NCBI GenBank assembly: GCA_030597485.1
Contig: JAUVRU010000003.1
Span: 1 to 25,789, forward strand
DNA: 25,789 nucleotides
From: Anaerolineae bacterium
GTDB lineage: Bacteria > Chloroflexota > Anaerolineae > 4572-78 > NAK82
Direction of reading: 5' to 3'
In this document: piece after piece, positions 6,990 through 14,962 of the stretch
Position numbering within the stretch: the first letter of the stretch is position 1
Layout of the letters: each line of letters opens with the position of its first letter
Program-made: the position numbers and the translations under genes
The notes under the pieces: model-generated
Told to the model about the DNA's origin: nothing
Database searches by the model: none
The model's input: only the letters and a program-made list of their open reading frames with translations

Positions 6990-9047
6990 ATGGCCTCCTG
7001 GCTGCGCCCATTCAGGCGACAACAAACGCTGGCACTGCCGATCTTCGGTGCGGCAATGATACTGTACGCGCTCACGCTGGCTCCCACGGTTGTCGCCCTT
7101 TTCGACGACAGCCTTGAGTTCCAGCTGGTTGCCCACCAGTTGGGAATCGCTCACCCCACCGGCTATCCGTTGTATACGATTCTTGCCTGGCTGTTCACCC
7201 AAGTGCCGGCTGGCGACGTGGCCTACCGGGTCAACTTGCTGAGCGCCGTCTTGGGGGCCCTGACGGTAGCCCTCGTCTATCTGATCGGGCTGGAGCTGGC
7301 GGCGGGGTACAGATCGGACGACGGCCAGCAGTGCTGGCCAGGCGTGCTGGGAGCTGTCATCGGGGCGGTGGCACTGACCGTGTCGCCTGTCTTTTGGTCG
7401 CAGGCAACGGTGGCTGAGGTGTACACGCTGAACTCAACGTTCGTGGCACTGATCCTTCTGATGGTTACGCGCGCGGCCAATAACGTCCAATGGCAATTAC
7501 GCGCCCCGGATCAGCGCACAGCAGGCGATGATGCGCCGGCATCCGCCCGGCCGCGGCCGGACTTGCTGGCTCCGGCCTTGGGCATTGCATTGGTCTTTGG
7601 CCTGGCGCTCACCCACCACCGCACCATCCTGCTGCTATTGCCCGCCGTTCTTCTGGCTTTCTGGCGCATGGCGCGCCTGTGGAGAAAAGTCAATTCAGCA
7701 CCCCAGTCCGACGCAGTGTCTGATCAGCATACACCAGAGGGCACCCCAGATTCGCTCGCGGCCTGGTTATGGGGGGGGATGAAACTGATGATAGCTTTCG
7801 CCAGCCCCCTGCTCCTTTACCTGTACCTGCCCTTGCGTGGACACATTGGCTCGTTGGATGGCATCTACACCAACACGCTGGCTGGCTTCTGGCAGCACGT
7901 CACTGCCTCAGGTTACGGGGGCTTCATCTTCCAGAACCCGATGGCGGTCGAGCGCAATCTCCTGTTTTACCTGACCCTGTTCGTCAAGCAGTTTGGCTGG
8001 ATTGGCTTCGTGGCTGGACTGATAGGTCTCATCGTGCTCAACCGGCGGAGACTGACTGGCGGCATCACCGAAATCGCCTTTGTCACCTACGGCGCGTTCA
8101 ACCTCATGTACCGCGTGTCCGACATCGAGGTCTTTTTCATTCCGTTGTTTCTCATCTGGGCAATTTGGGTGGGCCGAGGCGGTGGGTGGTTGCTGACCGT
8201 CCTGCGCGGCAGAGTTCACCATCCGGACTCGCGCGTCACCGGCCGGCTGGCGGCTCACCTGGGTTTGGTTGTCGCTGGCTTGCTCCTTACCGGACAATCC
8301 ATGGTGATGCTGCGGAACAACCTGCCCGAAATGAATCGATCTGATGACTGGGCGGTCTACGACTATGGACATGACATGATGGGTCAGCCATTGGAGCCAA
8401 ACGCTACCATCGTGGGCATCCAGGGAGAGATCACGCTGATCCGGTATCTCCAGGCCACGGAAGATCTGCGACCCGACTTGGTCCCCCTGGCCGCCGACGA
8501 TTCGTCCCAGCGGCGGGAAGTGGTTTCGGGCTTGCTGGATCAGGGGCTGCCGGTGTATCTCACCCGCGATCTGCCAGGAGCGCCACGGCTGTGGTCTCTG
8601 AACGCAGTAGGACCGCTCATCCGGGTTAGTCCGCAACCGGTGATGAACGCGCCGACCACCGCCACGGTGGTGAACGCCGCTATCATCACGCCGATCACGC
8701 TGCACGGCTACACCATCAGCCGTCCTCCAAGTCACGCCCAACTCGCTCCTTTGCGTCTGACTCTGGTGTGGCAGGCAGTGGCGGCTGTGCCCCAAGAGCT
8801 GAAGGTGTCGGCGCGATTGCTGACCACCGACGGCGGGTTGGTGGCCCAGACCGATGCGGTGCCGGTCCACTTCACCTATCCCACCACCGCCTGGCGGTCG
8901 GGTGAATACGTTACCGACGTGTACGACCTGCCACTGCCCGATTCGCTGCCGGCGGGGGAATACACGCCCTTGCTCATCCTCTACGACCCGGCCCAGGGCG
9001 CCGCTGAGGTGGGACGGGTAGCGCTGCCGCCCATTTACCTGCCGTAG
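6990..9047 (+). CDS. DUF2723 family multi-pass membrane protein (glycosyltransferase-like, TMEM260/PMT-related)
   Basis: 685 residues from the ATG at 6990, with AGAGGT at 6975-6980 as ribosome site (9-nt spacing). The family signature follows the first membrane helix: an acidic loop (FDDSLEFQLVAHQLG) and then AHPTGYPLYTILAWLF, as in DUF2723 proteins related to protein O-mannosyltransferases. About ten hydrophobic segments span roughly residues 15-465. The remaining 200 residues are soluble, beta-rich, and end with a jelly-roll-like stretch (SLPAGEYTPLLILYDP). Glycosyl transfer from a lipid-linked sugar to an outside acceptor is known for related families but is only inferred here. The gene diverges from the three propeller genes. 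Their Thr/Pro-rich stalks would be natural O-glycosylation substrates; this is a guess from adjacency. Confidence 0.88.
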   Translation: MASWLRPFRRQQTLALPIFGAAMILYALTLAPTVVALFDDSLEFQLVAHQLGIAHPTGYPLYTILAWLFTQVPAGDVAYRVNLLSAVLGALTVALVYLIGLELAAGYRSDDGQQCWPGVLGAVIGAVALTVSPVFWSQATVAEVYTLNSTFVALILLMVTRAANNVQWQLRAPDQRTAGDDAPASARPRPDLLAPALGIALVFGLALTHHRTILLLLPAVLLAFWRMARLWRKVNSAPQSDAVSDQHTPEGTPDSLAAWLWGGMKLMIAFASPLLLYLYLPLRGHIGSLDGIYTNTLAGFWQHVTASGYGGFIFQNPMAVERNLLFYLTLFVKQFGWIGFVAGLIGLIVLNRRRLTGGITEIAFVTYGAFNLMYRVSDIEVFFIPLFLIWAIWVGRGGGWLLTVLRGRVHHPDSRVTGRLAAHLGLVVAGLLLTGQSMVMLRNNLPEMNRSDDWAVYDYGHDMMGQPLEPNATIVGIQGEITLIRYLQATEDLRPDLVPLAADDSSQRREVVSGLLDQGLPVYLTRDLPGAPRLWSLNAVGPLIRVSPQPVMNAPTTATVVNAAIITPITLHGYTISRPPSHAQLAPLRLTLVWQAVAAVPQELKVSARLLTTDGGLVAQTDAVPVHFTYPTTAWRSGEYVTDVYDLPLPDSLPAGEYTPLLILYDPAQGAAEVGRVALPPIYLP

Positions 9048-9051
9048 CACC

Positions 9052-9250
9052 GGGGGCGGCTGACAAAATGCCTGCCCCACCATCCTCGACGGCCTGGCCT
9101 CCAACGTGGGCATCAAAACGCTGACCCTGTGTAGGGCGGACACGCTCTTCGCCCTCTGCCTCACCAGGTTGAAAGAATAGGCCCCCCAGCCAAGGGGACG
9201 GCAGACAACATGTCTGCCCTACGATCCTCGAGGGTTTAGCCCCCAAGGCG
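9052..9250. repeat. Diverged REP-like repeat cluster between convergent genes
   Basis: Two direct copies of a roughly 57-bp element lie at 9052-9108 and 9194-9250 with about 75% identity by eye. Copy two contains a perfect 8-bp stem (9200-9207 with 9211-9218, loop ACA). A third, partial inverted copy starts near 9131 (GTAGGGCGGACACG). The cluster fills the 206 bp between the stops of the DUF2723 gene and the HD gene. No T-run follows the hairpin, so a classical terminator is not supported. Confidence 0.6.
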
Positions 9251-9253
9251 CGT

Positions 9254-9832
9254 CTACCCCCCCGACCCATCCAGCCCCAGCTCGCCAGCAATCCCCTGCA
9301 TCGCCTCCAGCACGATTCCGACGTGCTCCCAAAGATTCATGTCTATCGCGGCCGCGCCGGCCTCGATGTCCTCCCGGTTCACGCCGGCGGCAAAGGCCTT
9401 GTCCTTCCATTTCTTCTTAACCGACTTGACTTTCACATCGCGGATGTCTTTCGAGGGCCGTACCAGCGCCACCGCCGTGATCAGGCCGGTCAGCTCATCC
9501 ACGGCAAAGAGCGTGTGCTCCAAGCGGCTCTGTCGCTCCACGCCGGTGACCTCGGTTGCATGGGAGAGCACGGCCAGGACCATTGTCTCATCGTAACCGT
9601 GCTGGCGCAGGATGGGTGCGCCGGTGTTGGGATGCCCATCGGTGGCCACGACTGGGTTTTGCTCATAGTCGAAATCATGAATCAGTCCAATCTGACCCCA
9701 CACCGCCTCGTCCTCGCCAAAACGGCGGGCATATGCGCACATAGCGGCCTCCACCGCCAGCATGTGCCGGCGCAGATTGATACTCTCGGTATGTTCACAC
9801 ACCAGGTCCCAGGTGCTCTCACGGCTAGGCAT
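9254..9832 (-). CDS. HD-domain phosphohydrolase
   Basis: 192 residues. The HD-superfamily metal ligands are in order: His23 (LRRHMLAVEA), His52-Asp53 (GLIHDFDYE), His91 (LSHATE) and Asp112 (FAVDELTGL). His67 (DGHPN) is a further candidate ligand. This is the compact HDIG-type family, predicted metal-dependent phosphohydrolases usually without a known substrate. Strong ribosome site (AGGAGGAG, about 7 nt before the ATG). It follows the phosphofructokinase gene by 80 bp on the same strand with no clear promoter or terminator between, so it may be co-transcribed. The lysine-rich C-terminal part (VKSVKKKWKDK) is typical of this subfamily as I remember it. No signal peptide; cytosolic. Confidence 0.85.
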   Translation of the reverse strand: MPSRESTWDLVCEHTESINLRRHMLAVEAAMCAYARRFGEDEAVWGQIGLIHDFDYEQNPVVATDGHPNTGAPILRQHGYDETMVLAVLSHATEVTGVERQSRLEHTLFAVDELTGLITAVALVRPSKDIRDVKVKSVKKKWKDKAFAAGVNREDIEAGAAAIDMNLWEHVGIVLEAMQGIAGELGLDGSGG

Positions 9833-9912
9833 GACGATTCTCCTCCTGATTGATAAGATGGCGGTCTTGGCTCAGGCCGACGGGGGTGCTATCTCGGGCC
9901 AGGCACGCGTGG

Positions 9913-11124
9913 TCACGCCGGCTCTACGCAGTGCGCCGTCAGACGGGCGTACGGCACTAACGGTTCGCCGATGAGCGGTCCGGCATATGCCACGAACGCC
10001 GGCGTTATCTCGCCGGTCACCCGGTCAACATACACGTCGGGCAACTTCCGCTCCCGGTTGGCCACTTGCGAGAGGGCTACGATTCCCGTGCCACACTGAT
10101 AGGGCGCGGACGAGGCACGAACCAACGGAATCATCTTGTCGCTCTCTCCGGCCATCGCGGCCCGGACGGCGGCTCGTGCCACCAGGTACGCCTCCTCCAG
10201 GTCAACCGAAGACGCGCATGCCATGAAAGAGCGCTGCAGGTAATTGGGTTTGTCCACCCGTGTCTTCAAGCCCAGCTCCTCCGTAATCAGACGGGCCACC
10301 CCATCGGCAGCGCCGCCTTTCATCCGATGACCGAAGGCATCAACCTCTTTCGGCTGCAGGGCACTGCCCAAGGTCTCGCCTTCCAGATCCCGGGCCCCTT
10401 CGCTCAGCGCAATGACCACCCGACCCAGGCGTTTGTGGCAGGCTTCGACCTCTGCCAACAATGTCTCGCTGGCCACCGGGCGCCCCGGCACATAGACCAG
10501 GTGAGGAGCGCTGCCTGTCCCCTCTCTGCCCAGCACGGTCGATGCTGTGAGCCAGCCCGCGTTGCGCCCCATAATCTCCATGATCTTTACCGGGCTGCTG
10601 AGGGTCATCGCTTCGGTGTCGAACCCGGTGTCGCGTATGGCCATCGCCACGAATCGGGCAGCGCTGCCATAGCCGGGGCAATGGTCCGTGCCCACCAGGT
10701 CGTTGTCGACCGTTTTGGGAATGCCGATGACAAACAACTCATAGTTGACTGCCAGCGCCATCTGGTGGACCCGATGGGTGGTGTCCATGGAGTCGTTGCC
10801 GCCAATGTGAAAGAAGTACCGGATGCCGTGGGCTCGAAATACGTCCAGAATCCGCTCACAGTCAGCACCCGTGAGCTTGTGGCGTATGGTGCCCAGCGCC
10901 GCCGCCGGAGTCCGGCGCAGCCCCATCAATACATCAGCCGGCACCCGGCGCATGTCAATCAGATTCTCGTGCAGCACCCCGTGAATCCCGTATTGAGCGC
11001 CGTAGATGCCGGCAATGGCATCCTGCTCCAGTGCCTCGTGAACCACCCCGACCAGGCTGCTGTTGATGGCCACGGTCGGCCCTCCCGACTGGGCCACGAC
11101 CAGATTACCTTTGCTGGAAACCAT
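9913..11124 (-). CDS. pfp: 6-phosphofructokinase, probably pyrophosphate-dependent
   Basis: 403 residues from the ATG at 11124, chosen because a strong GGAGGTAGGAG ribosome site lies just upstream; a 40-residue upstream extension lacks family similarity. Converts fructose 6-phosphate to fructose 1,6-bisphosphate in glycolysis. Motifs: AQSGGPTVAINSS (11-23), GGNDSM (108-113), PKTVDND (136-142, catalytic Asp140), MGRNAGW (around 190). In E. coli ATP-type PFK the GGDG loop has Gly104. Here the equivalent residue is Asp111, and Lys137 is present in PKT. Both are known marks of pyrophosphate-dependent enzymes, so PPi is the likely phosphoryl donor and the reaction would be reversible. The symbol is given on this basis; an ATP-using member of the same clade cannot be fully excluded. 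Confidence 0.9.
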   Translation of the reverse strand: MVSSKGNLVVAQSGGPTVAINSSLVGVVHEALEQDAIAGIYGAQYGIHGVLHENLIDMRRVPADVLMGLRRTPAAALGTIRHKLTGADCERILDVFRAHGIRYFFHIGGNDSMDTTHRVHQMALAVNYELFVIGIPKTVDNDLVGTDHCPGYGSAARFVAMAIRDTGFDTEAMTLSSPVKIMEIMGRNAGWLTASTVLGREGTGSAPHLVYVPGRPVASETLLAEVEACHKRLGRVVIALSEGARDLEGETLGSALQPKEVDAFGHRMKGGAADGVARLITEELGLKTRVDKPNYLQRSFMACASSVDLEEAYLVARAAVRAAMAGESDKMIPLVRASSAPYQCGTGIVALSQVANRERKLPDVYVDRVTGEITPAFVAYAGPLIGEPLVPYARLTAHCVEPA

Positions 11125-11197
11125 CGTACTCCTACCTCCTGCCACCCTTGCTGCCCTCGCTACCCTTGTCCCCACGCACGTTCTTGCCTCGTATGCG

Positions 11198-11226
11198 AGT
11201 ATAGCACCTGCACCCTGAATTGGGAA
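11198..11226 (-). promoter_or_regulatory. Possible promoter of the phosphofructokinase gene
   Basis: On the minus strand TATACT (11203-11198) is preceded at 17-nt spacing by TTCCCA (11226-11221). The start codon is at 11124. The -10 is good and the -35 matches the consensus at four of six positions. Confidence 0.5.
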
Positions 11227-11404
11227 GCGTTCTGGGGGAGCCAAGGATCTTGGTGATTGCCCACAAGCCCGTCTTCAAGTCAATCGAGCTCCGGAGTCAA
11301 GGCTTTCGCCGGGCTTTGGGGTCACGTGGGACCGCCTGAAGGCTCGAGTCTATCAAATCTGCTGGCAGACAAACGCGTTATGGGCAAGCACCAGAAGAAT
11401 CGTG

Positions 11405-11433
11405 TTGCTATTTTTCCTCGCCCCTGGTATAAT
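11405..11433 (+). promoter_or_regulatory. Strong promoter upstream of the secreted repeat protein
   Basis: TTGCTA (11405-11410), 17 nt, perfect TATAAT (11428-11433), with TGG just before the -10 (extended -10). Expected transcription start near 11440, leaving a leader of about 280 nt before the ATG at 11720. Confidence 0.75.
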
Positions 11434-11439
11434 GGACCT

Positions 11440-11719
11440 GGCTACAGTCCTCATGCAGCTGAGCTTCACAGGGGAGATCCTGCCTGACGTCTGTCCCTGT
11501 GCCGCCGCAGAGCCACGGCGTCACCAAGATCTGGCGGAAATCACGAAGACCTTGTTAATCCTGTACTGCCCATTGAGCCCTGTCGCCGGTTGGCCAGTCC
11601 TGACGGCGCTCCTCCTGTCGGGCACCGTGGTACAGACAGGCGGTGGGGGCGGCCGGACCATGGGGCAGAGGAAACACCCGGGTGGAACGAAGGCTGATGC
11701 AACGCCGAGGAGGGTAACC
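11440..11719 (+). other. Long untranslated leader of the secreted repeat protein
   Basis: About 280 nt between the predicted transcription start and the ribosome site. The open frame through it has no independent coding support. I see no match to a riboswitch class I can recall. GC-rich segments with pairing potential are present, but I cannot fold them reliably by eye. Confidence 0.35.
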
Positions 11720-13138
11720 ATGGCAAGAGAGCGTTTGTGTCCCCGCGTAGTTACTTTGGGGCTCACCGTGGTAGTGGGCCTGACGTTAACGTGCCTCCTG
11801 CTGGTAGGCATGGCGCTGACCGGAGAACCGGCCCATGCGTCAACCCAACCTCAAGAAGGCATGATGAATGAAGGCCTGCCGGTCGCACCCCCCGGCGATT
11901 CCGGCGACGGTGGCGTGGGTCCGATGTTCGCCCAAGGAGTGGTCACGGGCCGGGTAACCGCCAACTCCCCCACCGGCCTGCCGCTGGCCAATGTACACGT
12001 GGAATTCTATGACGACTTCACAGGCGAGTCCGTCATGAGCACCACCACTAACACAAATGGCTACTACTCAGCCACCGTCGCAGCAGATGGCGATGCGGTC
12101 AGCGTCCGGTTCGCGATCACTGGCTTCACCGAGATCTACTTCGACGGCAAGCCCTCATTCGAAAGTGCGGATCCGGTCACATTGACCCACAGCGGGATGG
12201 TCACCGACATCAACGCCGCGCTGACCCAGAACCTCTTGGGCTCGATCACCGGCCTGGTGACCGATGCCGTGACCACGAATCCGCTGTCGTCCGTGACGGT
12301 GAGCATCTATGACGCATCATCGCACGCGTTTGTGGCATCTACGTTGACCGGCGCCAGCGGCACCTACACAGTCAGCAATCTGGGAGCAGACACATACAAG
12401 GCCGGATTCCGCCGGATGGGATACGGCTCGCAGTACTACGCCTATGTCACCACCATTACTGGCGCTACCGTGCTGACCCTGGACGTGGCATCGACGATTT
12501 CCGATGTCAACGCGGCCCTGGGCCCGGGCACCGGTTGCCTCACGGGCACCGTGGTGGCAGCCAGCAACGAGGTTCCCCTCCCAGCGGTGACCGTCACCGT
12601 CTACCCGCCGAAGTCTGATCTGGTACCGGTCACTCAGACGACAGCTGTGACAGTCACCGACACATCGGGCAGCTACCGCGTCTGCGGACTGGACGGCTTC
12701 TACCGGGTTGGTTTTGACAGGTGGCTGTACCTGCCCCAATGGTACGACGACAAGCCGGCGCTGAACGCCGCCGACACAGTGACGGTGACCAACGAGCAAA
12801 CCACCACCCACGTCAATGCCGTCCTAGTGCTAGGAGGTTGCCTCGCTGGGAAGGTCGTGGACTCAGACGGCATCACCGTGCCCACCGCTGTCGTCACAGT
12901 GTACAACTCGTCGGGTCAGATAGTCGGTGTCCCCATCCCGCCACCGCCACTAAGCGACGAAACCTATCGCGCGTGCGGGTTGGCCAGCGGGCTCCACACA
13001 GTGCAGTGTTTTGACGGCACCTGGGACGGCCAGGTCACTGCGGTAGTTACGGCCGCCCAGAACACGCTGGGCGTGACATGCACGGTGGCACAGTCGAGAT
13101 ACGCGTACATGCCAATCATATTGAGGAATAGCCAGTAG
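11720..13138 (+). CDS. Secreted protein with four carboxypeptidase-regulatory-like (prealbumin-type) repeats
   Basis: 472 residues from the ATG at 11720, preceded by GAGGAGGGTAACC. The open frame extends upstream to 11402, but that part overlaps the promoter and lacks a signal peptide; from 11720 a classic signal peptide appears (MARERL, hydrophobic core, cleavage near AHAS). The mature part is four beta-sandwich repeats of about 80-100 residues, each starting like G-x-V-x-G-x-V and the first three closing with a pattern such as DINAALT, DVNAALG or HVNAVLV. Copies 1 and 3 carry YFDGKP / WYDDKP. Copies 3 and 4 have Cys residues that could form disulfides. The last residues, YAYMPIILRNSQ, resemble a tail I associate with secreted Chloroflexota proteins. 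No enzyme domain is present, so a surface, adhesive or structural role is plausible. It has its own promoter and terminator. Confidence 0.88.
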   Translation: MARERLCPRVVTLGLTVVVGLTLTCLLLVGMALTGEPAHASTQPQEGMMNEGLPVAPPGDSGDGGVGPMFAQGVVTGRVTANSPTGLPLANVHVEFYDDFTGESVMSTTTNTNGYYSATVAADGDAVSVRFAITGFTEIYFDGKPSFESADPVTLTHSGMVTDINAALTQNLLGSITGLVTDAVTTNPLSSVTVSIYDASSHAFVASTLTGASGTYTVSNLGADTYKAGFRRMGYGSQYYAYVTTITGATVLTLDVASTISDVNAALGPGTGCLTGTVVAASNEVPLPAVTVTVYPPKSDLVPVTQTTAVTVTDTSGSYRVCGLDGFYRVGFDRWLYLPQWYDDKPALNAADTVTVTNEQTTTHVNAVLVLGGCLAGKVVDSDGITVPTAVVTVYNSSGQIVGVPIPPPPLSDETYRACGLASGLHTVQCFDGTWDGQVTAVVTAAQNTLGVTCTVAQSRYAYMPIILRNSQ

Positions 13139-13235
13139 ACGCTGGGGTCCAGGCTTCCCGGGGCAGACCAGGCTTGGCTGGCAACCCTGGCGGCCGCTAC
13201 ATTGCCCCCGCAACCAGCGCTACAGTGATCGTTCA

Positions 13236-13298
13236 GGAAGCTCCTCCGGTTCTGGAGTGGCTGACGCTCCTCACAATGCCGGAGCAGCTTCCTTTTTT
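13236..13298 (+). terminator. Rho-independent terminator of the secreted repeat protein
   Basis: Inverted repeat 13236-13249 with 13279-13292 (13 of 14 positions pair), followed by six T at 13293-13298. The 29-nt interval contains a further 6-bp stem (GGAGTG with CGCTCC), so the whole could form one long hairpin. It lies about 98 bp after the stop codon. Confidence 0.85.
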
Positions 13299-13416
13299 CG
13301 CCTGGTGGACCAGTTCAAGTTCATCAACGGACTCTGGCGAATCGTGGAGCACCCCGAGGGTATGATATCTGCACGCTTCGCGTCAGATGCAAACAGGCGC
13401 GCAAGATACGGCATCT

Positions 13417-13549
13417 CCAGAGGATGCCAACCCGTGAGGATGCCTTGCTCCATAGGTTAGCATCCTCTGGATAGGCTAGCATCCTCTGGATAGGCTAGCA
13501 TCCCCTGGATAGGCTAGCATTCCCTGGATAGGCTAGCATCCTCTGGACA
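13417..13549. repeat. Five 19-bp tandem repeats with an upstream inverted half-copy
   Basis: Units at 13455-13473, 13474-13492, 13493-13511, 13512-13530 and 13531-13549, consensus GGCTAGCATCCTCTGGATA, each differing from it by no more than two bases. An inverted 16-bp partner of the first unit lies at 13417-13432 (15 of 16 positions complementary). Across each unit junction the sequence GGATAGGCTAGCATCC is itself a short dyad around GCTAGC. The cluster ends 54 bp before the SGNH hydrolase start. Direct adjacency without spacers excludes a CRISPR array. Confidence 0.9.
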
Positions 13550-13603
13550 AGATATGGGGCTACCGTGGAAAACGCCAGAATCTAGTTCATCACTACTCAC
13601 CCA

Positions 13604-14812
13604 ATGCCCAGACAAGTCCACAAGGTTGTCCAAAACACACTCATAGCAGCAGGAGGTCTGCTGGCAGCGCTCCTCGTGCTCGAGGTGGGAGCCAGGCTGT
13701 TGCCGTCCCCATTCGAGGGCCCTCCTAACCCGGCTGAGGTCTGCTGGTCCCAGCTGGGCTGGCGAGGCAGGCCCAATTTCGAGACGACGGTGGCAACCGG
13801 CGACTGCGTGCACGACCTGAGACTCAACAGCGCCGGCATGCACGATGGCGAGCACCAACAGGCAAAACCGCCTGACACGTTTCGGATTCTGGTATTGGGC
13901 GATTCATTTGTGCGAGCGCACCAGGTAGACGAAGCAGACACCTCTCATCAGGTGCTGGAGAATCTGCTCAACCAGGGGGGAGTGCCTGGAGGGAATGAAG
14001 ACAGGCCGCTCCATTACGAGGTGATCAGTGGGGGCGTAGATGCCTGGGGTACCGGCCAGCAGCTCCTCTACTATCGCAGTGAGGGGCGCCTGTATCAGCC
14101 GGACCTGGTGCTGTTGATGTTCTACATAGGCAACGATGTGAAAGACAACCTGCCGGGCAGGGGACTCACCCTGGACGGCAAGAACTGTTATATGCCCTTT
14201 TTTGTTCTTTGCGGAGACGGCCTTGACGTCGATCCGTGGCTCTCTGCCCCCGGCTTCCAGCCCCCCATAGGCGAGTGCTCTCGGGCTCAGAAAACAGCGC
14301 TGAGCATCCTGGGCCGGATTCACCGGTGGTCCCGGTTGTACACCCAGATAGAGCCTGTGTTCGCCGTCAACCACGCCAATGTCGCTGCTCTGGATTTCTA
14401 CATCGGGGACAACGAGACATTCGACTATGCCCTGCAGCTGACCTTGGACCTCGTTGAGCAGCGTCACCAGGAAGTGACAGAGGATGGAGCACAGTTCCGG
14501 GTTGTTCTGATCAGCCCGTCGGACCTCATCACGTTCGTCCGCATGGACGCAAATGAACGTGAGGCAGTATACCAGGAGATGCCGGCCCTGAGACGAGCCG
14601 AGGAGATTGCCCCTCCCAACCAGATGTTGGCGGAAACGATGGCCCAGGACGGGATAATGGTTCTGGACCTGTTGCCGATATTCAGCCAGCACATCGACGA
14701 CACGGGCGGCGGCGAACTGCATTTCCCTGACGACAACCACTGGAATGCGGCCGGCAACCACCTCGTCGGTGAAGCCATCTACCAGTGGTTGCAGGAGACA
14801 CGTGAGTGGTGA
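13604..14812 (+). CDS. Membrane-anchored SGNH/GDSL-type hydrolase
   Basis: 402 residues. An N-terminal signal anchor (about 10-32) places the rest outside the membrane. The SGNH blocks are in order: GDSF with nucleophile Ser101; block II Gly in SGGVDAWGTGQ (about 142-152); block III GND at 176-178; and block V DDNHW with Asp376 and His379 of the triad. Members of this superfamily cleave esters, often O-acetyl groups on surface polysaccharides or lipids, or add them; the substrate here is unknown. The ATG at 13604 has no obvious Shine-Dalgarno sequence, but the next in-frame starts would lose the membrane anchor. It follows a secreted repeat protein on the same strand but is separated from it by a terminator and tandem repeats. 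No strong promoter was found upstream. Confidence 0.87.
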   Translation: MPRQVHKVVQNTLIAAGGLLAALLVLEVGARLLPSPFEGPPNPAEVCWSQLGWRGRPNFETTVATGDCVHDLRLNSAGMHDGEHQQAKPPDTFRILVLGDSFVRAHQVDEADTSHQVLENLLNQGGVPGGNEDRPLHYEVISGGVDAWGTGQQLLYYRSEGRLYQPDLVLLMFYIGNDVKDNLPGRGLTLDGKNCYMPFFVLCGDGLDVDPWLSAPGFQPPIGECSRAQKTALSILGRIHRWSRLYTQIEPVFAVNHANVAALDFYIGDNETFDYALQLTLDLVEQRHQEVTEDGAQFRVVLISPSDLITFVRMDANEREAVYQEMPALRRAEEIAPPNQMLAETMAQDGIMVLDLLPIFSQHIDDTGGGELHFPDDNHWNAAGNHLVGEAIYQWLQETREW

Positions 14813-14927
14813 GCCAGGGCCGGACCCTGTGTGGCTGCGAACAGACGGCGCTCATCGAAGTGGGTCAGCCTCGGACTTGGACTTCAGCCCCCACCCGACC
14901 TCGGCCCCATCCTCGCTGCCCTCCAGA

Positions 14928-14956
14928 TTGACCGAAACGACAGGATGAGGTATAGT
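14928..14956 (+). promoter_or_regulatory. Promoter of the shikimate operon
   Basis: TTGACC (14928-14933), exactly 17 nt, TATAGT (14951-14956). Expected start near 14963, about 200 nt before the aroA ATG. This is the only strong promoter seen ahead of aroA, aroE, aroC and aroKB. Confidence 0.78.
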
Positions 14957-14962
14957 TGCACT

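Larger units (their letters stand above)
13139..13603. other. Intergenic interval between secreted repeat protein and SGNH hydrolase
   Basis: 465 bp without a supportable gene. It holds the terminator at 13236-13298 and the 19-bp repeat cluster at 13417-13549. A TATGAT at 13361-13366 lacks a convincing -35. No other structure was recognised. Confidence 0.6.

Noticed and set aside
7908..9164. 418-residue minus-strand open frame over the DUF2723 gene
   Set aside because: No recognisable domain; antisense shadow of a well-supported membrane protein. The same holds for the long frames opposite the PFK gene (10066-11256), nrdJ (21081-22205) and the right end (24664-25728).
11600..11719. Cyclic-di-GMP-type riboswitch in the leader of the secreted protein
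   Set aside because: Some GGGTAACC-like fragments resemble the class, but the conserved core and stem order could not be found.
13417..13549. CRISPR array or plasmid replication origin
   Set aside because: Units are contiguous with no spacers and no cas genes; no Rep or partition gene, and the surroundings are ordinary chromosomal genes.
14815..14829. Terminator after the SGNH hydrolase gene
   Set aside because: CAGGG-CCGGA-CCCTG can form a short hairpin but there is no T-run.
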